64,000 nucleotides of DNA from Escallonia rubra (GCA_033065855.1 JAVXUO010003162.1:1-64000); one strand, 5' to 3'; counted from the first letter of the stretch, positions 1 through 12,079 are shown. Numbers and translations are program-made. The notes: generated by a model not told the origin, from the letters alone.

Positions 1-660
1 AAAGCTTCCTTAACCTCTGAAATTCTATATAAATGAACAAATTTGTATCATCAAATTAAAGGAGTCACCAAAAGCTCTCCGAGAGCTTCTTTACTCTCTC
101 CGTTAAACAACTACCAAAGTAGCTTCTGAAATTCGTATGAACGCTCTTGCCTACCTTAGGGGCTCTATCTTCTTAACCTCATCTAAATTTACCAATACTG
201 TCTGATTTCTCTTCTTGATGCACTCTTGAAGCCTTGACTTTCTGCTGCTGATCCTCTCTTAGAAAGCTTGTAACCCTCTTTTATATCCTTTTGCACCCTT
301 AACTGTATACGTCATACTTTAGCTTCCCTTACTGCCTTGTCAGTTTCCTTCATGACAAATTATTCTCCACGTCTACCACTGTCTCCTGCCATTCCACCTA
401 AATACGCAATCTTGACATGCACAATACAATCATTCATCCATACTGAACATATGACAGAGAGACTATGCAGCTAATAGTAAACACTTGAAAGTCGAAACAT
501 CATGCTCGACAGTCATCCATTGAATCCTGAAGCACATATACTTGATCTTGAGGCAGCTGAAATAAAAGCATTTTGGTGACATACTTATTATGCAGGTTCA
601 TTTTAGAATCTCTAAAGTCTTTTGGTGACCTAATTAAAACTTCTTAAAGCTGAAATAGTT
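1..660. other. No gene recognised; CACTA 3' region
   Basis: AT-rich sequence with no convincing open frame. A phrase of the type CTTGATCTTGAGGCAGCTG occurs here (about 543-561) and again at about 729-747, inside the last exon of the neighbouring pseudogene, so part of this is a local duplication of transposon sequence. Confidence 0.4.
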
Positions 661-2040
661 TTAACACACCTCTTTATGTGGAGAAGAGCGTTTTCTTGGT
701 GAAACCCTTAGCACGTGCATCACATTCCCTTGATCTTGAGGCAGCTGCTTCTGTGGAATTGGCTGCACATTGAAGTGTTTTCTTGGTGAAACTCGTGACA
801 CGTGCTGCATATTCTCTGGATGTACTGTACGAGATAATGATACCACTCGACGGCTGCTTGATTCATCAGGAACCTAATACCAATGACATGGGGTATAATG
901 TGTTATAATTAGATAAAAGAACTTCAAATTCTCACAAAGGAAATAGTGAAACTTAACTTGTCCAGTTCCGGAAGAAACGTCCTGGGAAGATTGCATCGAC
1001 AACATCACAGTCCGTATACGGGACATCATGTTCTCTTGCATTTTAGCCTCCAACTATGCCTTTATGGTTGATACTTGAGTTGATACTTGGGCTGCTACCT
1101 GAGTTTGCATCTCTTTTTCCATTTCAGCTCGCATTTCATGTTTCATTGTAGCCTCCAATTGTGTTGTGATAGTTGATACTTGACTTGAAACTTGGATTGC
1201 TATTTGACTTTGCATTTCTTGTTCCATTTCAGCACGTATTTTATCTATCTCTTCTTGCCTAATGTCTCTTGTCTCTACTCGACGAACTCTATATGATGAA
1301 CCAAAGGCATTACTCGGACAAACGCCTAACCCAAGCCCACGAACACCTCCATTTTTATCATGGCCCATAACTTTGGAGAATGTATCGTCGAAAGCATAAG
1401 CTGGCTCTTGAACAGAATCTGGAAGTTCTGATGCAAACGTGTCCATTTTATCTTGCGTAAACAAGAGAGTAAAAAGCTCACTATTATCCAAACTTATGAT
1501 TGCTCATGTTTATAGTAAATAAAAAAAAAGACGGGGAAAAAACCCATACAACAGCATTAGCCACTTCTCCAGTTGTATATTGCCCTTGCTTCTCCCCAGT
1601 CTTATACTTGTGTGTTCCTTTAAAAAAAACTCACGACGAGATGGGTCTCTACCGATAGCATTCCTTAGTTGCATCCCCATTAAGAATTACATTACTAGGT
1701 CACTAGTCATCTACACAAACTATAATTACATTAGTAGGTATATGAGAGTTTACCTCCACTCTTACTTCAGCACTGCTCTTCTGACCATTTGTATGAGGGA
1801 ACTTCATTTTCTCCCTGGTTTCTTTTTGTTTTTTTCACTCCTTGCCTAGCATTTGAAAGAAAACAAAGAAGCATGATTAGGTATTAAACAAAGTTTATAA
1901 GTATATGTTACTAAAAAGTTAGTCCAAGCCATTTGAAACATACCTTCACGTTTTTTGCATTTGTGTTCTCCTACATATATGGTGATGGCATACAAAGAAA
2001 TGCTACTATTAGACTTGAGAATTAATACTTAAGATTTCAA

Positions 2041-2600
2041 ATTTCAGCAGGAAAACAGCTGGTTTGCAGATTTTTTATATGTATAATAACCAGCTACTTT
2101 GCTATTTTTGCAGATTTTTTTATGGAGAGTTTTTCCTGCTGTAAAAACAACAGGTTATTATACACATAACCTGCAAAACAGATCTATTTTCCTGCAGTAA
2201 AAACAGCAGGTTATTATACACATAAAAAATATATGCAAAAACAGCAAGTTATTATACATATAACCTGCAAAACAGCTATTTTCCTGCAGTAAAAACAACA
2301 AATCATTATACATAAAAAAAATCTGCAAAAACAGCAGGTTATTATACATATAACCTGCAAAACAGCTATTTTCCTGCTGTAGAAACAGCAAGTTATTATA
2401 CATATAAAAAAATATGCAAAAACAGCAGGTTATTATACATATAACCTGCAAAAACAGCTATTTTTCTACTGTAAAAATAGCAGGTTATATACATATAAAA
2501 CAGCAGAAACAGCCCCTTCCCCATCCCTCGTATAAACAACAAAAACATCTATTTTCCTGCTGTAAAAACAGCAGGTTATTATACATATAACCTCTACACA
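2041..2600. repeat. About 91-bp tandem repeat with internal palindromes
   Basis: The phrase AACCTGCAAAACAG recurs at about 2168, 2262, 2352 and 2443, giving a period of 90-94 bases. Each unit contains the near palindrome GGTTATTATACATATAACC flanked by CAGCA / TGCTG. Short open frames here are products of the repeat, not genes. It lies between coding blocks of the CACTA pseudogene, probably in an intron. Confidence 0.8.
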
Positions 2601-3511
2601 GCACTTGCACGGCTGCCCCATGACAGCCCATTGCCCATCCCTCGTATAGCACCTTTGAACCATCCTAAACACCACACAAGTACACCTAGAACACAGCACT
2701 GCGGCTGTTCATTGCACCAGCCTTTTCCTTCCCATGCTGTTGCCCGCAAATCACAGCACTCACACGGCTGCCCCCACTACTGCAGCCCCCTTTCTCCTTT
2801 TTCACGACACACACACACACACAAAATCAACAATCACACATCATGGCTGCAACAACAGTCATTCTCTTTCCCCTTTTCCCTTCTTCCTTCCCACAAACAC
2901 CTGTGTACTTACCCTCCATCATGGTCCTAGACAGCTCTTATTGCAGTGGTTATTCCCTGCCTCCATATCCTCCATACCAAGCGCACAAAGCTATTTATAA
3001 AGGTGTTATTAAGGGTATATTTTGTGATACAACACGAGATGTAGAAACATAAAGGAATAGAGAAAAAAATTGGACCATTTCTATAATGCATAAGATAAAT
3101 ACCAAGAACATATATTAAGTTTGGAAACAACACGACTTCAGCTATTACACACAAAATCTAGCTTTATACCTTAATGTGGTTCCATATAGCATCCTTGTTA
3201 AGCTTTGGTACCTTCCTCCACTCGATATAATTCAGTGGTGCCAATATCTCGTTGCGTGTAAGAACTCCCAAATGTAATGCAAGTTTAGTACCAGATTCCA
3301 GAATTGATTAGCCTAGCTCATTAGTCGGAATCTCCAAAATGCTTCCATTTTCACCCCACCCATCATGCATCATTGTCGGGCATCGAGTATTGCTATGATC
3401 TGGCTGTTCCATGCTTACATCTGTTCATCAAATTCAGGTTACTGCTACAAGACATTCCAGTTCTATCACTCAATCACTATATTTCAGATGCATAGATCTC
3501 ATGCTTGAGAG

Positions 3512-3622
3512 TATGTAAATGTTTTGTGCTTTAATGAAATAAGGGACATATGTAAATGTTTTGTGCTTTAATGAAATAAGGGACATATGTAAATGTTTTG
3601 TGCTTTAATGAAATAAAGGACA
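3512..3622. repeat. 37-bp unit repeated three times
   Basis: Three adjacent near-identical copies begin at 3512, 3549 and 3586 with TATGTAAATGTTTTGTGC. The last copy differs by one base (AAAGGAC for AAGGGAC), so the triplication is recent or recently homogenised. Confidence 0.85.
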
Positions 3623-4373
3623 TCTAACCAAAAGAAAAGAATGCACAAGCAAAAACAAAAATGAAAATTGTAGCCATTTGGGTGTTTATATATTGACACA
3701 TACTGGACTGTTCTTATCAGAAAGAACACGCGGATTAAATATGCACACAAAGAATTAGTTTCATCCCAAGAGTCCCAGCATAGTTAGTGAAGTGAGATAA
3801 ACCAAAATTGTGGACGTCTTATTATTGTACCTGCCACATGCTCAGAATCTTCTTGATGGTTGTTTGTTGGTTCACTGTTCGTTGGCAAGGTGCCACCTGT
3901 AGTGGCTGCCCAACTTTGTGGTGGCTCAGGCATGGTGGCGTTGACCTCTTGATGCTCATCTTGATCCTCTTCATTAGGGCTTGGCATAGCTCCTGCACTT
4001 CTTTGTGCCCCACGTCTACCAATTGCCATTATGCATATTTTGTATTACAATTAAATTTATCTTTCACCGGTTAATAAGCAACAAAATAGAATATACAGAG
4101 AAAGACTACTTTGTTTCAATTCAAAGCAAATCTTTGAACTTCACATCGCAAACATGGTATAAGAAAGTAGCACATAAACTAAAGAAGATGAAAGCAAATC
4201 TTTAAACTTCACATGAGGTTACATCGCAAACACGGTATATGAAAGTAGCATGGCAAGTAAAGAAGATGAAAGCATTTCTTCCCAAAATCATTAATAGAGT
4301 ATCCAAAAAAAAGAAAAAGAAATCCACTCAAAATTCTAAGGTCATTCAACATTTATCATTTGAGCATCCCTTA

Positions 4374-4724
4374 TCATACTGTTCTCCTCTCTCTCCTTCG
4401 CCTAGGATCATTGGTCAGTGTGGGGTCAACTTCAGTTCCAATTAAACCTTGCCTAACCCAGGTAACATCCTCATCACATATGAACGTTGAGTCATCCAAA
4501 GAGTGCTCATTCCAAAAATTAGTATGATACTGACTATGAGCTTCGTTTGGAGATTCTTCTTCAAGAAGATCAAAACAGTCTCTAGGTTTTGCCTTGACAA
4601 CGATGTGCCAGTTTTCTTCTACCACATCTTGCACATAAAAAACTTGTTCAGCTTGAGATACAAATATAAACCAGCAAACGGTGGCTGGTCCCCTGGTATG
4701 AGGTACCCAAATACTGAAAATCAC
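4374..4724 (-). pseudogene. CACTA transposase C-terminal (DUF4216) fragment
   Basis: The 116-residue frame contains SQAEQVFYVQD followed by ENWHIVVKAKPRDCFDL and an acidic tail. This is the signature of DUF4216, the C-terminal part of the long transposase polyprotein of plant CACTA elements. The catalytic core (Transposase_21 type) should lie upstream, at higher coordinates on this strand, but nothing like it is seen between 4725 and 7335. The fragment is therefore an orphan exon of a deleted gene. It lies just upstream of the Ptta-type pseudogene in the same orientation, the usual CACTA order. Confidence 0.65.
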
Positions 4725-4740
4725 ACTTTAGAATTGTCTA

Positions 4741-7090
4741 CTTTCTGAAGAAATCCTTCAGAAATCATCACCAAGATACACTTCTTGAAATCACACCCAC
4801 ACACACACGCACATACACACACTGTTAGATTTACTAACAGTAAAACAACCAGGATGGCTCAAAGATAATTCAACAGGAATAAAGAACATTTTCTAAACTA
4901 AGCAGGATGGATCAATGATAATGCCACCTGAATAAAGAACAAATTATAAAGGGAATAAGCTCTTGGGCAAGCAATTCATCATGTCAAAGGTAATCACAAA
5001 TGAAACCAAGTCCATATGACATATTGGCACTGCCTGCTAAGCTTATCGCTCAGAACTTTGTACTGGTGTTGATTCATCTGCCATTAGTACCAAGCTATGA
5101 AATAGACCTCGAAACTCGTTCCAAATCTCCTATATGAAATTTCTTACCCCCATCAAATCACCTAAGTACCTCACACACACCACCAGAGTACAAAAGAAAA
5201 ATAAAACTACCATTTGCCAAAGTAGCTCAGGAAACCTTGTTCTCAACCTGAACATACCAATTTCCAAGCCAACTCTTCAGACTTGACCTCGTCAAATCCG
5301 TCAGCGATGCAAAGTAGGTTTATTTAGTCAAACCAGGTAGCCCGAAGAACCAACCAAATCACAATTTAATGAGACCAGCCAAATCATATAAACAGTAAGG
5401 GACCACTACAAGAAAAGAGAATATGTGACATGCATACATAGCATAACATGCACAATTCCGATATAAATATGTGTGTGACAACACACAGCGGTGAGCGTCT
5501 GTTCAAGGCAAGTAGCTGCGTGATAACACTGCAGAGAAACTCTCAAATCCTAAAATTAAGAGTTTAAATTGATCTAGTTTTCTGCTCCTCCTCTCGCAGC
5601 TACCTAATTTTTCAGAGCAAGAATATTGACATGCTTTTTTGGTACTCTACAGAGTTAAGCTCCCTTGTTACAATGATAGTTTTCCTCAGCTGTTTTGGAT
5701 CTGTTATAGTGTCAAGACTTTACAAATTCAGGACACTGTTCCTTGCATGTACTCTAATTCTTGCATTGATTCTAAGTAATGCACAATTCTCTCCTCAAGT
5801 TCAGTTCTAGAATTTCTAGGTCGCTGCATTTCTATGCTCTCTTACATTATGCGTTTAAGTTTGGGGTTATTATCTTTGGTTTCAATTTCTGCTGTTGCAA
5901 ACTAGTTTCAAGGACAGCTTTTCTGACACACCCTTGGAATCATAGCTAAGGCTGCATATATTATGGCATTACATTGTTTTCCTTTTTATTTTCTTTGGTC
6001 ATTTTATCTTGAACTTACCCTTTAAATGTATTAAATTTTACAGAGGCATTGAGAGGCAGCCTATTCAGATTGGATTACTTGCACATGTTTACAAAGTTGA
6101 GGCCTTTTGTTAGGACCTTCCTGAAAGAAGCAAGCAATTTTTTTGAGATGTACATATACACAATGGGTGAGACTCATCATTTTATAACAATAGCTGGTAT
6201 TGAGAAAATGATAGCTCCATAAACGAAACATTACAGCAATACCACTCCAAGCAAGACTCAGTCGCGACTTCATTTCAAATTTAATTCACGCAGCAGGAAG
6301 ATCTTCAAAACAGTGAAGCTACTAAATCACATTTCACATGCTTCTCATAAACTAAACCAGATTTCACATGGATCGAGCATTCAATTATAAGTGAACCTTC
6401 ACCCAGCAATTTCAATAAACATGTCAGAGGTTACCTGGAACTAATGCAGCATCAAGCGCCCAGCAGCCTCTCAGACAGCCTTCTTTTTCCGTCGCGAGCT
6501 GAAAAGTAGGAATCTGACATCAAAATTTGCTTTAACGAAAATTAAGAGATGGTGGTGAATCTTAACATACCTTGATAAAAAATCGAATCAGAATTGTAGA
6601 ACACGTCACTGTGCAAGAATTTATAGCGAATTGATTGCGAGAGAGACAGAGACAGAGCGGCAAGAGAGCGTAATTAAGGAAGAAGAGGGGATTCGGGCGA
6701 TGGCGGTCTTGAACCTAAACGAACCAGAGGCTAAATCGGTTCAAGTTTTACGAACCGGAGGCTGAATCGGCAATTTTGTGAGGCTCTGGGGAGGCAACAC
6801 GAGCAACAGCGATTTGGGGAGAGAGAGGGAGACTGATTGTCGGAAGTTTGGAGAAGATGAACTGTTGGCCGGGACGAAAATATTGGTTCCCGATCGATCG
6901 CGAACGATGTATGTAGCGTAGCGTGTATTGGGACACAAATTATGGAGAAGATGGGTACTGTAGCCTGTAATGTTGGGCCAAAAATTTTGGCCCCACGATT
7001 TGTTTTTGGCTCCCGACGTTTATTAACATATGAGTAAAAGATGATATGATATAAATTATAAAAACGATGTCGTTTAGATTCCAAGAGTTA
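4741..7090. other. Noncoding interior of the CACTA element
   Basis: No domain is recognisable on either strand. Short open frames at 6061-6273 and 6731-7125 overlap each other in several frames and show no family motif. A purine-rich GAGAGAGACAGAGACAGAG stretch lies near 6640-6660. A CACTACAAGAAAAG string at 5404 resembles a CACTA end but has no matching partner. Confidence 0.4.
4797..4822. repeat. (CA)n microsatellite
   Basis: Imperfect CACACA tract with interruptions by CG and TA. Confidence 0.7.
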
Positions 7091-7369
7091 TGGCATTTAC
7101 TGTAAGTGTCGCTATTAAACGACATGTCAGTAAATGACGCTTAATTAGTGTTACGAAAAGTAAAGCGACACTTAAACAGTGGCATTTAATAAACCGTCGG
7201 AAATTTTGCGACACATTAATATATGTGTCGTAAATTATCCGACATTATGATGGAAATGCCACAAAATATAACTCATTTATGGCACTTTGTTAAGCGTTGG
7301 AAATTAAGCGTCGCCGAAACCCCTTTTTTGTAGTGTTAACATAAAATTGTTCATAACAGAATTTAGGGT

Positions 7370-7826
7370 TCAACATTGGGGAATTTTTTTTTCACAAGTG
7401 CTCTGATCAAACACCGTCACTTGAAAATTCCAGTTCCCCGTGTGTTCAAAAACTACAAATTCCCCGAGATGGAGGTCATGCTGCTGCACGAATTCGTTCC
7501 AACCCTCTATGAAACAAATTTGATCTTGGTCGCGCTTCTTCTTGATTCTAACATGCCATGACCCCTTGCGGCTGGTTAAAGTTGAATTGAAATAAAGTGT
7601 GTTAAGACAATCATAAAAGGCTACCGGTATGTCCTAACATATTCCTAATACAAAAGATAGGTCAGTTTTTAACCAAAGATCAAACTTTTAATACACACGA
7701 AAACACAGAGAAAGATGGATGGCCTACAAGTTCTGTACCAAAACCAGGCATCATGACCTTGAAGAAGTGTCTGCCTACAAGGTGCATGTTGCCTACAAAT
7801 TCGGTGCTCGACGAATCAGAAGCCAT
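7370..7826 (-). CDS. Single-domain B3 DNA-binding protein, two exons
   Basis: Exon 1 is 7826-7728 (ATG to AACTT|GTAGGCC) and exon 2 is 7633-7370 (GTTAG|GACATACCG to TGA). The 94-base intron has GT-AG ends. The joined frame is open for 120 residues. It reads like one complete REM-type B3 domain: GRHFFKVMMPGF at the start, DIPVAF after the intron, TSRKGSWHVRIKKK in the middle, then EGWNEFVQQHDLHLGEFVVFEH, ending FDQSTCEKKIPQC. B3 domains bind DNA through a seven-strand pseudobarrel. Most REM proteins have several B3 domains and are much longer, so this may be a captured or minimal copy. A close two-exon relative sits at 51493-51938 with the intron at the same place. Its downstream end is only 35 bases from a CACTA terminus. 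Confidence 0.75.
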
Positions 7827-7999
7827 TAGGACAGATTTTTCGTCGGAAGGAGGTGGCGCTGCGTCGGGGGGAGATGTGGGTCACTGGAGATGTGGGTCGC
7901 CGTAGATGGGGTAGCGGCTGGGTGAGATGTTCGAGACAGATAGAGAAACAGATGGAGTGATAAGATGATTGGCCGATCTAATTAATATATAACAGGATA

Positions 8000-8222
8000 G
8001 AGTCGTCGGCTACATTGTGTAGCGGGCAAAAAGAAGCCCAAAAGTTTTTTCCTGCACAGCCGTCCGCTACATTGTGTAGCGGACATAAAGAATACCAAAA
8101 AAATAGGACTCTGCAGAGTTGTCTGCTACATTGTATAGCAGACATAAAAGAAGGTCAAAATTTTCTTAAGTGTTGAGGTTTTAAGACTCTACAGAGGCGT
8201 CCGCTACACTATGAAGCGAACG
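8000..8222. repeat. Four subterminal palindromes, element A 3' side
   Basis: Palindromes with core CCGCTACA...TGTAGCGG lie at about 8002, 8063, 8119 and 8196, spaced 56-77 bases. The third has matched changes in both arms (CTGCTACATTGTATAGCAG). The fourth has decayed in one arm. Confidence 0.8.
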
Positions 8223-8372
8223 GGGCTAATAAAAAAAAATTAAACTTAGATTTGATGGCTCTCATAGGTTCATCAGAAAAAAAATTCCAGTATTCGGTAG
8301 AAAGATTATTAGAAAAAAAATTACAAAAAATTATTACAAATGTCAAACAGACTTGATGGCTTATACAAAAAA

Positions 8373-10655
8373 TTAAAGGTCCACTGCAGCTTGTTCATCC
8401 TCATCTTCGGCGTCATCTTCTTCCCCGTCTTGCAAAACCCCTGGACTTATCCCCAGTGCCTTGTAATGGTTCCGCTTGTCATGGTCGGTATTTTTGTTGC
8501 ACAATGCACACCTTCTCAGCTTTTTAGGTTGAGTTGCCGTTTCAATAGAGCTTTTCATCCGCGTTGATCTCTTGCGGCCTTTCGTTTGCGATATAATTGG
8601 ATCCAAAGGCCGGATATCATTGTCGTCTTCCTCCCCCAGCTCGTCATCTTCTGATCCCGTCGTAGGCTCGGTGTCAACCACATTGCTGACTGAAGCTGCT
8701 TCCAACTGGTCGACAATGGGCTCTTACTGCTGAGCTACCTCGAGGAGATGTTTATATCCGACCATTGTAGCAGCACCCTTTACGGACAAACGGGTTAACA
8801 TCGTCACCAGATGATTATACCGCAACATCTCTGATTCTTCAAAGTCAGTATACGGGTGCTCCGGAAAGGCAATGGTACCGTGCAATCTGTTTGCACCTTT
8901 TATCCACCGTGGCAAGACGTATTTATCGGGGATTGTCCTTATATCTTCTGGGTGAAAAATCGCAGAATGTGTCTACACAGGATGCCATGGAACTCAAACT
9001 TCTTGCAAACAAATGTTACCGAGTCCGTCAATGTGTCGTGGCTCACCGTATAAATTCTGCGCAACTTCTCAGGGACGAGGTCATTCACGAGCGAATAAAC
9101 CTTGTACTCATGCGTAGACTTTTCTGCCACCTTGTTTATACAGTATCGTCCCGATTTTCGCAGCTCAACTTGGTATAGCAGGAAGATCTCCTTCGTATAG
9201 ACTTTGACACCGTTCAGCTCCAGTGGGGTCTCAAGCAACCTTCTCCTTTTGTTTGTACGTGGTTGCAAAGTCAGTAGCCCTTTCTTTCACGAAGAACGAC
9301 GCAACCGCTTTTTGTGCGGATGTGACGAAACTCTTCAAATTGGTAGTTGTACCCACATAACTATCGAACGTGGCATTCATAGATTCACTCCTGCCCGTCG
9401 TTTTCATGCCCGCAGAAAAATGCCTCCTCGTGTAAACGCCAATCCATTGTTCTTTGGGCTCGTACAAGTACTGGAACCACTTGTTGTCTTGCAATGAGTA
9501 ATCCTCAACAAGCTTTTTCCACCTCTCCTCAAATTCCTCAATCATTAACGACTTGTTAACGCACTTGTCAAAATCCTGTTTAAAGTCTGGATACTTTGCA
9601 TACACGTGATGCAAACGTTCTAGCTATTTGTTGCTTATGTGCCAAGTGCACAAGTTGTGTCGAGCATCTGGGAAGACGGTAGCAATAGCCTTCTTCATTG
9701 CCAAATCTTGATTGGTGATGATAACTTTCGGTGCTTTGTTATTCATGGCTTCCAGCCATGCCCTAAACAACCATTCAAAAGAACTCTCGCTCTCGTCCCT
9801 TATCAAGGCGAACTCGAACAGGATGGAGTGATAATGATGATTGACCCCCGTGAAAGAGGCGAACGGCATCGAGTACTTGTTGGTACGGTATGTGGTGTCG
9901 AAAGTCACCACATCCCCAAAATGCTTATAAGCAAGCCTCGAACGACCGTCGACCCAAAAAATTGTGCTAACTCGATGCTCGTCGTCAAGTTTATAATCGA
10001 AGGTAAACTACGGTTCCTCCATCTGCATCCGTTTCAATAGGCTCATTGTGGATTGAGCATCATTGAGGTCATACGTGGCTTGTCTATGGGTTCGGACCAC
10101 GTTACGAATGTCTGTCGTGTTAAAGTTTAAATTTTGAATTCTCCCAGCCTATTCAGCAAGAACATTAACAATCTCGGTAGGTCTTATCTGTGCATCGCTC
10201 ATTGTGTGAATTAGGCTCATCTCGACCTTACCCATCTTCTTGTGTTGATGCATCTGACTCACCTTAGAAGGGGTTACTAACGGGTGATTTTGTGCCAGTT
10301 CCAGGCTGGTAATAAGCCAATAATCTTGCTTGGGTTTATAGCTTATGAACATCTTGACCTGGCAATTCGTGCGCGCAAAGCAGTCCCGTCTTCTACTCGA
10401 ATATCCTATTTTGTCATCACTGTCATCGTTGCCTATGCGTGTCTCATTTTGCACTGGGTTTCTGCCCCTATGACACTCGTATAAGCGAGAGCATATCTTT
10501 TTCGTTTCGTTGCTTGTTCTTGCAGTCTTTATTCTAATGCCAAAACCAACCCTCAATGAATACGCTCGAAAACATTCTACAGCTTCTTCCAATGTTTGAA
10601 ACGTTCGTCCTAGATACGGATCACTATCATCTAAGGGGGTGTTGGAGCTCGACAT
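8373..10655 (-). pseudogene. MULE (FAR1/MURA-like) transposase, broken
   Basis: In order on the minus strand are a FAR1-type DNA-binding region (GFGIRIKTARTSNETKK, then SLELAQNHPLVTPSK), a MULE transposase core (GDVVTFDTTYRTNKYSMPFA, then VIITNQDLAMKKAIATVFPD and LCTWHISNK), a GRSESMN motif, a SWIM zinc finger (CKKFEFHGILCRHILRFF) and a C-terminal CALCNKNTDHDKRNH motif. Several stops and shifts interrupt it, for example after NVLAE near 10149, after HISNK near 9624 and near 9231-9268. The start codon of copy G (ATG TCC GAT) is ATT here. The second catalytic Asp of element B's copy (ITDQD) is Asn here (ITNQD). Clearly non-functional. Confidence 0.85.
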
Positions 10656-11250
10656 GAAATCAGAAATTGTGAAACAAGACCTATGTAGAAATAGACTACG
10701 CTTAACAATCAAATGACATTTTCAACTGAAAATATGATCTCAAAAGTATCTTGGCGAATAGACCAATTTAGGATGACAAATATACCATATACATAATCTC
10801 AAAAGTGTTTCCCATTTTGCTAATTATAGATTTATTGAACATAACAAATTAAAATTAATAAGGTAAATAGACAAATTCATCATGCCAAAATACAACAAAC
10901 ATATCTCAAAAAAATTGAATTTAAATAGGATACCTGTGTCGAAGTTAGCGAACCTAAAAAAAATTGATATTAATTACAATGAATTTGTTTAAAGTTACCA
11001 AATTTCTAGCTTACGAACATCACAAGTTGATGAATAGAGTGACAAATTTCTAGAACATCACCAAAAATCTATACTTTTTTGTCCAAAAAAAAAATTATAC
11101 TTTATCAGTCAATCCACCCAGAAAACTTTTGAGATCACAAACTTACCTTGGTTGAGCGAAGCTTGAAGCAAGTGTTACTCGAAGCTTGAGGGGAGCTGAA
11201 AATGGAAGCAAGTGAATCTGAAGGAGAAGAAAATTTTGCTGAAAGAACTA
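10656..11250 (-). other. 5' leader and leader intron of element A transposase
   Basis: On the minus strand a leader rich in GAAGCTTGAAGC-type repeats ends in CAACCAAG|GTAAGTTTG near 11150, a strong splice donor. AT-rich intron-like sequence then runs to the transposase start. The same leader and donor occur in element G near 37330-37390, which supports a conserved 5'-leader intron. Confidence 0.5.
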
Positions 11251-11284
11251 AGAATTAGGGAACTTTTGGGTATAAGGGTAATAC

Positions 11285-11650
11285 TGTCCGCGATACTGTA
11301 TAGCGGACAGAATTGCCGACAACTCTGCCACGTGCAGAAATAAAGGTACATAAATAAATTTTGCAATTAAAACGTCCGCCACACTGTGTAGCGGAAACTG
11401 TTGACGTGACAGATACGGACAAGGTAACCGCTCGTGGGGGTAAAGAACTGACATGAGACTTTCTTGGCGGGCGACGGGACATTCCTGACATGTGTCAGTC
11501 GAAAGGACGTCCGCTACACAGTGTAGTGGACGTCTTTTTCCTAACACATGTCAGGACAAGAAAGTCGTCCGCCGCACAGTGTAGCAGACAGGGGAGGAGA
11601 GGCAAAATGATAAAAAAAGACTGTCCGCGACACAATGTCGCAGACGACTG
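11285..11650. repeat. Subterminal palindrome array, element A 5' side
   Basis: Five palindromes of the CCGC...GCGG type lie at about 11288, 11374, 11510, 11567 and 11623. Variants include GCGATACTGTATAGC and GCGACACAATGTCGC, where changes on one arm are mostly mirrored on the other. Confidence 0.8.
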
Positions 11651-11758
11651 ACAGTTTTTTGAAAAAAAAAAGATCTGGGCCGTCCATTTTTTCAGGATGG
11701 ACGGCCAGATCGCGTTTGCAAAATACCCTATTTTGCTAGAGCTATCAACGGATTAGCT

Positions 11759-11760
<2 letters not shown>

Positions 11761-11793
<33 letters not shown>
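11761..11793. repeat. (AT)n tract between elements A and B
   Basis: A perfect AT dinucleotide run of 33 bases separates the right end of element A from the left end of element B. Both elements use it as their flank. Confidence 0.95.
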
Positions 11794-11796
<3 letters not shown>

Positions 11797-11899
11797 GTTC
11801 GATCCCCATCAACCGGTGGGATTTTTTTTTCCCACCCAATCGCATGACTTACTGGAGATTGCATAAAAAAAAAAAAGAGCAGCTCGGTGGGCCATTTCT

Positions 11900-12075
11900 G
11901 GCCAAACAGGAGCCGCGATTGGCCCAAAGCCAATCGCCAGACTGTCCAGCGATTGGCCTTGGCCCAATCGCATGACTGTCGCGCGATTGGCCCAAAGCCA
12001 TTCGCCAGACTGTCCAGCGATTGGCCTTGGCCCAATCGCATGACTCTCCCGCGATTGGCCCAAAGCCAATCCCTC
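11900..12075. repeat. GCGATTGG...CCAATCGC palindrome array
   Basis: Alternating near palindromes with a short CCAAA or CCTTG centre are separated by spacers such as CAGACTGTC and CATGACTGTC. Each arm holds a CCAAT/ATTGG box. The mirror array is at about 22095-22240. It occupies the same subterminal place as the CCGCTACA palindromes in the other MULE family. A role in transposase or CCAAT-factor (NF-Y) binding is inference. Confidence 0.75.
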
Positions 12076-12079
12076 CTCC

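Larger units (their letters stand above)
661..4029 (-). pseudogene. Ptta/En/Spm-type CACTA accessory protein, broken
   Basis: Four minus-strand coding blocks follow each other. An N-terminal block (4029-3784) starts MAIGRRGAQRSAG and is rich in Pro, Glu and Gln. A block at about 3410-3175 contains a PTNELG motif followed by a stop and then an LNYIEWRKVP motif. A block at 1491-1054 has VRGLGLGVCPS followed by a coiled coil rich in Glu, Met and Gln. A short last block (846-661) repeats the peptide SRVSPRK / LRVSPRK. This order matches the plant Ptta/En/Spm transposon proteins (PF03004 type) that accompany CACTA transposases and are thought to bind the element ends. The in-frame stop after PTNELG and the poor joins between blocks suggest it is dead. 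Exon borders are not certain. Confidence 0.6.
1..7335 (-). mobile_element. Decayed CACTA (En/Spm) element, right part
   Basis: The right end reads ...TTTTTTGTAGTG at 7335, the reverse complement of the CACTA-type terminus CACTACAA. Inside it, about 7090-7330 is filled with short repeats of the type GCGACAC / GTGTCGC in both orientations, as expected of the subterminal transposase-binding region of CACTA elements. Two minus-strand pseudogenes of CACTA origin (DUF4216 and Ptta types) lie further left, so the element read right to left. The catalytic transposase core is missing and the left terminus is outside the window, so the extent is an inference. The three bases after 7335 are TTA. Confidence 0.6.
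7980..11760 (-). mobile_element. MULE element A with broken transposase
   Basis: The right end at 11760 reads, inward, GGAGCTAATCCGTTGATAGC followed by a hairpin of GGCCGTCCATCC type, closely matching the ends of element C (29575-31088). It abuts a (TA)n tract. Subterminal palindromes of the CCGCTACA...TGTAGCGG type lie at 11285-11650 on the transposase 5' side and 8000-8222 on the 3' side. The left end lacks the matching terminus, so it appears truncated near 7980. The transposase reads right to left. Confidence 0.7.

Noticed and set aside
5404-7335. A CACTACAAGAAAAG string at 5404 paired with the CACTA end at 7335
   Set aside because: The flanking three bases differ (GAC against TTA) and the subterminal repeats near 7335 are absent near 5404, so they are not two ends of one element.
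11794-11870. A possible tRNA gene at the element B terminus
   Set aside because: Only a T-arm-like hairpin is present; no acceptor, D or anticodon arms can be drawn, and the upstream sequence is a TA run.
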